Shown: piece by piece, positions 57,887 through 64,000 of the stretch
Position numbering within the stretch: the stretch's first letter is position 1
Layout: each line of letters opens with the position of its first letter
Assembly: GCF_002117485.1 (NCBI RefSeq)
Contig: NZ_CP021030.1
Location: 1,119,001-1,183,000 of the forward strand
Length of the DNA stretch: 64,000 nucleotides
DNA from: Rhizobium sp. NXC14
Lineage (GTDB): Bacteria > Pseudomonadota > Alphaproteobacteria > Rhizobiales > Rhizobiaceae
Reading direction: 5' to 3'
Translations under genes and position numbers: made by a program
Notes under the pieces: generated by a model
Database searches by the model: none
Told to the model about the DNA's origin: nothing
What the model saw: only the letters and a program-made list of their open reading frames with translations

Positions 57887-58340
57887 GGTGGTTATCCCTT
57901 GCGAGAACGTTGGCTTGTGACGGCGTCGTAGTTCCATGTCTGGGACCTGGCGTCGGATGAGGTGCGCCAATTCCTCCGTTCGCCGGCGCGGATCGCCGGG
58001 AGGCGACGATCGGGGAGGGGAGAAGAATTCGCGCTCGGGATTAAATATGATCACGCCGGATGGCTTTACAAATTAAATATTGATCATGTTGATATTGCCG
58101 ATTTGTAAGACATTACTGAAGTTTAACATCCGTCGCCGATGCCCGCGCCAGCCGCCGCGTTCCCCGCCAACTGCCGGCCGTCTCGCCTGATAAAGGCGGT
58201 CCCGCTCGCTTCGGCAAAGTCGGATCTCCGGAACCCGTTGCGGCTATAAAAGTTAGTGGACTCTAAAATATTTCTTCGTCAGGAAGTCATGACCGGGGAA
58301 TCGGCCGCAGGCGCGTCTGGCCCACGGTATATGAGGGGCG
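57887..58340. other. Gap between degP and a LacI gene, with two A+T direct repeats
   Basis: 454 bp without a gene, holding the promoters of two divergent genes. ATTAAATATGATCA at 58040-58053 and ATTAAATATTGATCA at 58072-58086 are near-identical, 32 bp apart, about 155-200 bp from the DegP start. They lie in the only AT-rich part and could be a regulator's paired site. Confidence 0.5.
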
Positions 58341-59378
58341 ATGAAGAATTCGGTTGAGCGAGGGCGGAAAGCCGAGCGCGGGATGCATGTGAAGCTGAGC
58401 GACGTGGCGAAGAAGGTGGGCGTGAGCCCGATCACCATTTCGCGTGCATTGCGCAATCCGGAAATCGTCTCGGAGGATCTGCGCGAGGAAATTCTGCGCA
58501 CGGTCGAGGAGATGGGCTATATCCCCAATCTTGCCGCCCGGGCTCTGGCCGGCCGCCACAACGGCATTGTCGGCGTCATCACCCCCGCCTTGCACCAGTA
58601 CGGCTTCGCCGCCCTGATGATCGGTATCGAGGATTGTTTCCGCGGCACGGAGTTCACCGTGCAATATTCGAGCACGCTGCACCATGGCGAGGGTGAAGCC
58701 GGCCTGCTGAAATCCATCCTGACCCAGAAGCCGGCCGGCGTCATCATCGCCGGCGCCGAGTACTACGGCGATCTTCTGCCGCTGCTGGCGAGCGCCCCCT
58801 GTCCCATCGCCCATGTCACCGATCTTAGTCAGGAGCCGCAAAGCCTGGTCGTCGGCCTCGATCATTATATGGCGGGCGCCGAGCCCACCCGGTTCCTGTT
58901 GTCGAGGGGCTATAGTCGGATCGCCTTGATCGGTCGCGGCGCCGATGTCCGCTCGCGCCGGCGCATTGAGGGTTACGAGGCGGTGATGCGGGAAGCCGGC
59001 CTTTTCCACGAGGATCTCATCATTGGCGGCGATGCGCCGAGCCGTATCGGCCTCGGCAGAGAGCTGTTTTCCCGCCTGCTCGAGCGCGTGGCCAATGTCG
59101 ATGCCGTCTTTGCCCAGAGCGACGAACTAGCCTTCGGCGTGCTGATCGAATGCAAGGCGCGCGGCATCCGCGTGCCGGAGGATGTCGGCATTTGTGGCTT
59201 CAACGACCTGGAATTTTCGCCCTTCATCGAGCCGTCGCTGACGACGGTGCACATCCCGCGCCAGGACATCGGCTACCGCGTCGCCGACATGCTGCTGCAT
59301 GCCATTCATGATGAGCCGCCCCGGGAAGACAGGGTCAATTGCGGCTTTTCCATCGTGCCGCGCGGTTCGACGCGATAA
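58341..59378 (+). CDS. LacI-family transcriptional regulator
   Basis: 345 residues. The DNA-binding domain is VKLSDVAKKVGVSPITISRALRNP, then EIVSEDLREEILRTVEEMGYIPNLAARALAG (linker). The sugar-binding domain (IVGVITPALHQYGFAALMIG, ..FAQSDELAFGVLIECKARGI, DVGICGFNDLEFSPFIEPSLTTV) is of the GntR (gluconate) branch of LacI, though no transport or kinase gene is adjacent. The start 58341 has GAGGGG two bases before the ATG; MHVKLSD at 58383 is an alternative. Confidence 0.88.
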   Translation: MKNSVERGRKAERGMHVKLSDVAKKVGVSPITISRALRNPEIVSEDLREEILRTVEEMGYIPNLAARALAGRHNGIVGVITPALHQYGFAALMIGIEDCFRGTEFTVQYSSTLHHGEGEAGLLKSILTQKPAGVIIAGAEYYGDLLPLLASAPCPIAHVTDLSQEPQSLVVGLDHYMAGAEPTRFLLSRGYSRIALIGRGADVRSRRRIEGYEAVMREAGLFHEDLIIGGDAPSRIGLGRELFSRLLERVANVDAVFAQSDELAFGVLIECKARGIRVPEDVGICGFNDLEFSPFIEPSLTTVHIPRQDIGYRVADMLLHAIHDEPPREDRVNCGFSIVPRGSTR

Positions 59379-59479
59379 TCTGGCACCTGCCGCCATAATG
59401 GAAGTGGGGGCGCCTTGAGGTCTGTGCACAGTCAGGATTATTCCGTATATGGTGCGGATGGCCACCACTGTGCTTAAGA

Positions 59480-60400
59480 ATGGATAAGACCGGATTGTCT
59501 TTCGACAGGATGCGCACCTTCGTGCGGGTCGCTGAGCGCGGCAACCTGTCAATGGTCGCAAAGGAGCTGGGCCTCGGCCAATCCACCGTGACGCGGCACC
59601 TCAATGAACTCGAGGAGGCTGTCGGCGTGCCGCTGCTCAGCCGCACCACCCGCCGCGTCACCCTGACGGAGGAGGGCAGTCGCTATTACACCACCTGCCT
59701 TCAGATCCTGCGCCTGGTCGAACAGGCCGCTGAGGAAGCCAGAGATGCCCGTCAGGCTCCGGCGGGGGCTGTTCGGCTTTCCTGTACGGCAGCGCTCGGT
59801 GTGATGCATGTCACGCGTATGATCTTCGACTTCCAAGACAAGCATCCGGACATCCGCATCGACCTCAACCTGACGGACGAACGCATCGACCTGGTTCGCG
59901 AAGGCGTTGATGTGGCGCTTCGCCTTGGACCTCTTGCCGACAGCTCGATGAAACTTCATGCGGTCGGAGAGAGCCAGCGGCTGCTGGTTGGCGCTCCGGC
60001 CTATTTGTCCGCCCGGGGGCGGCCGGAGTGTCCGGCCGATCTGTCACGCTACGAAACCATCGTGATGTCAAATGTGGCAGGCAGCAACCAGCTCGTTCTT
60101 TCCGCCCCCGATGGCGCCAGATTCATGATCCCGGTCGGCGGTCGGCTGCGTGTCGATCACGGGCTTGCGGCGCGCGAAGCTCTTGCCGCCGGACGCGGCA
60201 TCGGTCCTACACATCTCTGGCTGGTTCAAGATCTGCTGGACGACGGCCGGCTTGAAGTGGTGCTTGGCGACTATCGGCCTTCGCCGGTTCCGCTAAGCTT
60301 GCTGATTGTTCCGGAGCGTGCAGCCATTGCCCGCGTTCGGCTGCTGGTCGACTTTCTTGCCGCCCAGATTGCCAAGCTGCCGGGAATCCGGCCGTCGTAA
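59480..60400 (+). CDS. LysR-family transcriptional regulator
   Basis: 306 residues. N-terminal helix-turn-helix: FVRVAERGNLSMVAKELGLG, QSTVTRHLNELEEAVGVPLLSRTTRRVTLTEEG; C-terminal effector domain with GAVRLSCTAALGVMHVTRMI and ERIDLVREGVDVALRLGPLADSSM. The end converges on the NmrA-like gene with nine bases between. Target unknown; an upstream divergent partner is not present. Confidence 0.9.
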   Translation: MDKTGLSFDRMRTFVRVAERGNLSMVAKELGLGQSTVTRHLNELEEAVGVPLLSRTTRRVTLTEEGSRYYTTCLQILRLVEQAAEEARDARQAPAGAVRLSCTAALGVMHVTRMIFDFQDKHPDIRIDLNLTDERIDLVREGVDVALRLGPLADSSMKLHAVGESQRLLVGAPAYLSARGRPECPADLSRYETIVMSNVAGSNQLVLSAPDGARFMIPVGGRLRVDHGLAAREALAAGRGIGPTHLWLVQDLLDDGRLEVVLGDYRPSPVPLSLLIVPERAAIARVRLLVDFLAAQIAKLPGIRPS

Positions 60401-60409
60401 GCCGCTGAT

Positions 60410-61363
60410 TCAACTTCCGAAAGACCGCTTGTCGCCGCGCCATCCCGTCGTCCGCAGAAACTGCTCCCAGTTGAGCGTCTCTGGATTGAGCCGGCGGCTC
60501 CATTCGAGATCGTGTTCCTTGCCGAAATAGCCATATTCGACCGCATATTCGACCATTCCGAGAAGCTCTCGAACCAGAAATTCGTTGGCGGCAAATTCCG
60601 GGAAATAGCGCAGAAGGCCATCCCTGGTGAAAGCATTTCGATACTCGGCCTTGAGGCCGGTGACGCGTCGGAAGGTTTCGACCATCTCCCTCGGAGAAAT
60701 GATATCGCCGACGATCGGCAGCGTTTTGCCGTTGTAGCGCTCAGGATTTGAGAAAATCTCCAGGACGACAGGCCCCGTCGCCGTCAGCGGATCGACGAAA
60801 GGCGCCCGGAAATCTTCCGGAAGGTAAATCGGCAAGAGCAGGGTGTCGCCTTCCATCCGCGGCGCATAATACTCGATAAGGTTTGTGTAGAAGAAGGCCA
60901 GCATGACGAAGGAATGGGAAATCGGCAGGGCGCGTATGTAATCGGCAACGCGCGCCTTGTCGGTAAAATGCGGCGCATATTTCGTCCAACCGGTGATCTT
61001 GTCGACATTCTCCAGCGTGCTGAAGACAATGTGCCCTACGCCGGCCTCCACGGCAGCGTCCGCCAGTTGTCGGCCGAGAGGTGCTTCGGTCGTCTGCGGC
61101 GGAGCGATCGGCGGCGTCATCAGAAACGCGCCATCCGCGCCCTTGAATGCCGCAGCGAATTCCTTCTGAAGGCCGAGTTCGAGGGGCACGGCGGCGATTT
61201 CGGCGCCGAGTTTTTCGAGACGCAGGGCTTCGGGCGAATCCTTTCTTCGAGTGAGAGCACGGACGCGGAAACGCTGGCTTTCAAGAAGCGTCGCAACGAC
61301 GCTCCGCCCCTGTTTGCTCGTTGCACCCGTGACTGCGATCAGTGGCTTGTTGGCTGTAGACAT
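60410..61363 (-). CDS. NmrA-like NAD(P)-binding protein
   Basis: 317 residues from ATG 61363; ATG 61372 directly abuts the ribosome site. The Rossmann motif is VTGATSKQGRSVVATLL (residues 10-26), then RVRALTRRKDSPEALRLEKLGAEI and HIVFSTLENVDKITG. Family members either sense NADP ratios and bind partners or reduce quinones (QOR2-like). It has no YxxxK, so is more like the NmrA regulator branch. It lies beside LysR genes and a quinone oxidoreductase gene. The 290 bp on its upstream side show no gene. Confidence 0.8.
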   Translation of the reverse strand: MSTANKPLIAVTGATSKQGRSVVATLLESQRFRVRALTRRKDSPEALRLEKLGAEIAAVPLELGLQKEFAAAFKGADGAFLMTPPIAPPQTTEAPLGRQLADAAVEAGVGHIVFSTLENVDKITGWTKYAPHFTDKARVADYIRALPISHSFVMLAFFYTNLIEYYAPRMEGDTLLLPIYLPEDFRAPFVDPLTATGPVVLEIFSNPERYNGKTLPIVGDIISPREMVETFRRVTGLKAEYRNAFTRDGLLRYFPEFAANEFLVRELLGMVEYAVEYGYFGKEHDLEWSRRLNPETLNWEQFLRTTGWRGDKRSFGS

Positions 61364-61653
61364 GTCTTTCATCCTTTCCCGTCACTCGACGCCGACCCAG
61401 ACAGGCACCGGCGTCTTTGCGAGGCAGGGCGCGGGCCGGTCCATTGCCGATCGCCCACCTCGATGGCGGCACTCTATCGAAATAGGTTTTCCCGCTGTAG
61501 ATGGCCGGAATGGATAAGATAATGCCATTTTTTGGATAGATGCCTCCACCTGGTCGCTGTGGATCGCCCGACCGGATCAGCCCGTCGAAGGCCGCCGCGG
61601 GGATCGGACGCGCTGTCGGTCCATGATTTCTGCCGGTGTTCTTTCTCGAGCCA

Positions 61654-62625
61654 TCAAGGGATCAGCAGGATACTGCCCGCCGCGCGCCCGGATTCCATCT
61701 CTTCGTGCGCCTTCGCAACGTCGGTCAAACGGTATTCGGCACCGATCTGCGAGACGATCCCCGATTCCATTGCTCCGATCGCAGCGAGAGCAGCTTCGCG
61801 ATACTGTCCGACGTCGGCGCACCAGGCCATGATGCTCGGATGGCAGAGCGCCTTGCCCGGGCGAAGTTCCTCGACAGGGACCGGTGGAATGGCGCCGGCG
61901 GCCTGACCGATGGTGACAGCCATGCCGAATGGGCGGACAGAGTGTATGCTTTTGAGAAGCGTATCCCCGCCGATTCCGTCATAGGCGACGTCGACGCCGA
62001 GCCCGTTCGTCAGCCGCTTCACTTCCGCGACGAAATCGGCGCCGCGCCCGACGATCAGGTGATCGGCTCCACAAGATCTGGCGAGGGCTGCCTTTTCGGA
62101 GGAACCGACCGTTCCGATCACCGTGGCTCCGAGCGACTTGGCCCAGCGAACCAGGATGCTGCCGAGCCCGCCGGCAGCCGCATGGATCAGAACCTGGTTT
62201 CCTGCACGCACATCATAGGTCTTCTTCAACAGCATGTAGGCGGTCATGCCTTTGAGGAGCGAACTCGCCGCTGTTTTTGCCGAAAGGGTATCCGGCAGCT
62301 TGATCGCCCTTTCAGCGGCGATGTTGCGCGCGGAGCGATAGGCGCCGACCGGTGGCCCGGCATAGGCGACGCGATCACCTCTTTCGAACATCGAGACGCC
62401 CGAACCGACAGCCTCGACGATTCCAGCCGCTTCGGCGCCGATCACCGCGGGGTAGGACGGCATCGGGTAGATACCTTTCCGGTGATAAATGTCTAGAAAG
62501 TTCGTTCCGATCGCCTCGTGACGGATTCTGATCTCGCCATCGCCGGGGCTGTCACACTGGCGCTGCTCGACATGGAACTGATTGATGTCGCCGGCCGCGT
62601 TCAGCCATATGATCTGGTCGGTCAT
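61654..62625 (-). CDS. Quinone oxidoreductase (zinc-independent MDR family)
   Basis: 323 residues from ATG 62625. GroES-like N domain: EAIGTNFLDIYHRKGIYPMP, PAVIGAEAAGIVEAVGSGVSMFERGDRVAYAG; cofactor motif VLIHAAAGGLGSILVRWAKSLGATVIGTVG. This is the QOR family that reduces quinones with NADPH, with no zinc ligands. It is divergent from a LysR gene across 71 bp, so a LysR-controlled stress response to quinones or electrophiles is likely. Confidence 0.9.
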   Translation of the reverse strand: MTDQIIWLNAAGDINQFHVEQRQCDSPGDGEIRIRHEAIGTNFLDIYHRKGIYPMPSYPAVIGAEAAGIVEAVGSGVSMFERGDRVAYAGPPVGAYRSARNIAAERAIKLPDTLSAKTAASSLLKGMTAYMLLKKTYDVRAGNQVLIHAAAGGLGSILVRWAKSLGATVIGTVGSSEKAALARSCGADHLIVGRGADFVAEVKRLTNGLGVDVAYDGIGGDTLLKSIHSVRPFGMAVTIGQAAGAIPPVPVEELRPGKALCHPSIMAWCADVGQYREAALAAIGAMESGIVSQIGAEYRLTDVAKAHEEMESGRAAGSILLIP

Positions 62626-62696
62626 CGCTCGTGCTCTCCTTATTTCGGATAAAATAAGCGGTGGCGTGATGGGTGAAAATTCCCTATTGCTGCACA

Positions 62697-63563
62697 ATGG
62701 TTGGGAGAGATTTCACAGAACTCGATTGGGACGACCTTCGGCATTTCCTGGCGCTCGCGCAATCGGGAACCTTGCTTGGTGCAGCAAGACAACTCGGCGT
62801 CGAACATGCCACCGTCAGTCGCCGCGTTTCGTCGCTCGAATCCAGTCTCGGACGCAAACTCGTAGATCGCCGCGGACGCCGCATCATCATGACGTCGGAC
62901 GGAGAGCAGGTTGCGAGATACGCCGCTCTCGTCGCCGTCCAGACAGCAGCCATCGAGCAACTCGGTCGCAGCAGCGCCACGGAATTGCGCGGCCATGTCA
63001 GGATCAGTGCCCCTCCCGCGCTATCGAGCATGCTGCTTGCAAAACCCATCGCAGCCGTCAGGCGAGACCATCCCGGCGTTGAGATCACGCTTGTCGGAGA
63101 AAAGCGCCTCGCCTCCCTCAACAGGCGGGAGGCGGATGTGGCCGTGCGAATGTCGCGTCCGCAGGACGGAGATTACGCGATCGCCAAGCTCGGCGAGACA
63201 AGCTTTCATCTCTACGCATCGAAGGCCTATCTCGAAGCGGTTCCGCCGTCGGACTGGACCTTCATCGGTTACGACGAAACCATGAATGCCTCACCGCAGC
63301 AATTGCGGCTGGTCGAACTGGCCGCCGGCCGGCCGATCGCTGTGAGATCGTCCGTTTTGGAGTTTCAGGCTGCAACTGCAAGCCTTGGTGCAGGTGTCGT
63401 CATGCTCCCCGATTTCGCCGTCGCGGAGTCCAGCGGTCTCCAGCGCATCGGGACCGAACAGCCGTTGACGAGAGAGGTCTGGCTGGTGGTCCATGCCGAT
63501 ATCAAAGACGTTCCCTCCGTCCGCGTCGTCGTCGATGCGCTGAAAAACGCTTTTGGCAGGTAG
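62697..63563 (+). CDS. LysR-family transcriptional regulator beside the quinone oxidoreductase
   Basis: 288 residues from ATG 62697; an in-frame GTG 62673 is an alternative. Helix-turn-helix: FLALAQSGTLLGAARQLGVEHATVSRRVSSLESSLGRKLVDRRGRRIIMTSDG, and an effector domain RGHVRISAPPALSSMLLAKPIAAVRRDHP. It is divergent from the QOR gene and its likely regulator. The gap has TTTCGGATAAAATAAG, an AT-rich site. Confidence 0.9.
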   Translation: MVGRDFTELDWDDLRHFLALAQSGTLLGAARQLGVEHATVSRRVSSLESSLGRKLVDRRGRRIIMTSDGEQVARYAALVAVQTAAIEQLGRSSATELRGHVRISAPPALSSMLLAKPIAAVRRDHPGVEITLVGEKRLASLNRREADVAVRMSRPQDGDYAIAKLGETSFHLYASKAYLEAVPPSDWTFIGYDETMNASPQQLRLVELAAGRPIAVRSSVLEFQAATASLGAGVVMLPDFAVAESSGLQRIGTEQPLTREVWLVVHADIKDVPSVRVVVDALKNAFGR

Positions 63564-63593
63564 TCCCTGCGGTTGAATCTCTGCCGAACCAGA

Positions 63594-64000
63594 TCACTTT
63601 TCGCAAAGCCGTCGGCCGCCCGAATAGGGCTGATAGGTACAATCGGATGGGCGAAAGGAGCGGTAGCTGCGCGAGCAGGCGGTGATGTTGCAGGACTGCG
63701 GGGCGGCTTGACCGTCGACGACCACTTCGCTCGACCGCACGCCGTTGAGCGTCGGCTCGATCGTCGCCTCGCGGATGAAGTCCCGCCAAATATGGGCGGG
63801 CAGGGCGCCGCCCGTCACCCCCTTCATCGGCGCGTCATCATCATTACCAACCCAGACGCCAACGACGAGGGCGTCCGTGAAGCCGACGAACCAGGCATCA
63901 CGATTGTTCTGGCTGGTGCCGGTCTTGCCGGCCGCAAAGGTGCCGGGGTCTGCTCCCCGTCCGGTGCCGCGCTCCACCACCAGCTGCAGGAGCCCGAGGA
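63594..64000 (-). CDS. Penicillin-binding protein 1A-type, C-terminal part (partial)
   Basis: The frame runs into the window edge. About 135 residues of the transpeptidase end are seen. The KTG box reads GKTGTSQNNRDAWFVGFTDALVVGVWVGNDD, followed by the usual PAHIWRDFI and a Cys-containing tail (CNITACSRSYRSFRPSDCTYQPYSGG). The bifunctional PBP1 family cross-links and polymerises peptidoglycan. The start and glycosyltransferase domain lie outside. Confidence 0.85.
   Translation of the reverse strand, partial: LGLLQLVVERGTGRGADPGTFAAGKTGTSQNNRDAWFVGFTDALVVGVWVGNDDDAPMKGVTGGALPAHIWRDFIREATIEPTLNGVRSSEVVVDGQAAPQSCNITACSRSYRSFRPSDCTYQPYSGGRRLCEK

Noticed and set aside
58226..58250. GGAAC-N16-AGTT resembling an EcfG promoter
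   Set aside because: The -10 part is poor and the strand and distance to the LacI gene are unconvincing.

Overview
The window looks like chromosome or large-plasmid DNA of a fast-growing rhizobium, family Rhizobiaceae, close to Rhizobium leguminosarum or R. etli. The reasons are high GC content, dense short operons, many LysR regulators, class III cyclases fused to TolB-like and TPR regions, a DUF1515 protein (a family reported from Rhizobium), and repeated intergenic palindromes of the rhizobial mosaic-element type (core CCTCGGGCTTGACCCGAGG). I saw no tRNA, rRNA or CRISPR array. All assignments come from reading the sequence; no database was searched.

Layout. 1-2.8 kb: the end of an unknown gene, a short-chain dehydrogenase relic, a SnoaL-like protein, and a dehydrogenase divergent from a LysR gene. 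2.9-6.7 kb: a DUF4242 protein and two cyclase-domain proteins. 7-17.4 kb: an aromatic catabolic operon under a divergent LysR gene. It holds a hydroxyquinol-dioxygenase-like protein, maleylacetate reductase, a complete Liv-type ABC importer, an FAD phenol hydroxylase and a second hydroxyquinol 1,2-dioxygenase. These fit import of a phenolic compound, hydroxylation to hydroxyquinol, ring cleavage to maleylacetate and reduction to 3-oxoadipate. 17.5-25.3 kb: a third cyclase, YHS and ankyrin proteins, a glucose-6-phosphate dehydrogenase paralog, a degenerate EF-G-like GTPase and a NIPSNAP protein. 25.5-28 kb: two SRAP (HMCES/YedK) proteins. The second lies in a three-gene operon whose promoter overlaps a LexA box. 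28-36 kb: a PAP2 phosphatase, a gene-poor 1.2 kb stretch with hairpins and a 24-residue membrane protein, a lyase-like secreted protein and a 1426-residue Ig/Calx-beta/sugar-dehydrogenase protein.

36-47 kb: small metabolic genes, two parallel ArsR-SRPBCC operons, a BNR-repeat protein, a three-gene membrane stress module, an AAC(3)-like acetyltransferase, a YidB-like protein and a dienelactone-hydrolase-like protein without its nucleophile. 48-51.9 kb is a mobile, repeat-rich zone: an IS110-family and an IS481-family element lie among copies of a roughly 370 bp composite repeat. 51.9-55.1 kb is a decayed phage or gene-transfer-agent segment (spike base, broken terminase small subunit joined to a broken spanin, Rz1-like lipoprotein, SGNH spike, DUF1515). 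55.3-64 kb returns to ordinary genes: small conserved proteins, a DegP protease, LacI and LysR regulators, an NmrA-like protein, a quinone oxidoreductase, and the end of a penicillin-binding protein.

The strongest candidates for new biology are the SOS operon with an in-frame extension ahead of an SRAP domain that needs an N-terminal cysteine, the hydroxyquinol dioxygenase paralog with an Asn in place of an iron-binding His, the long palindrome in the IS110 leader (possible guide-RNA region), and the layered repeat/IS/phage scar at 48-53 kb.
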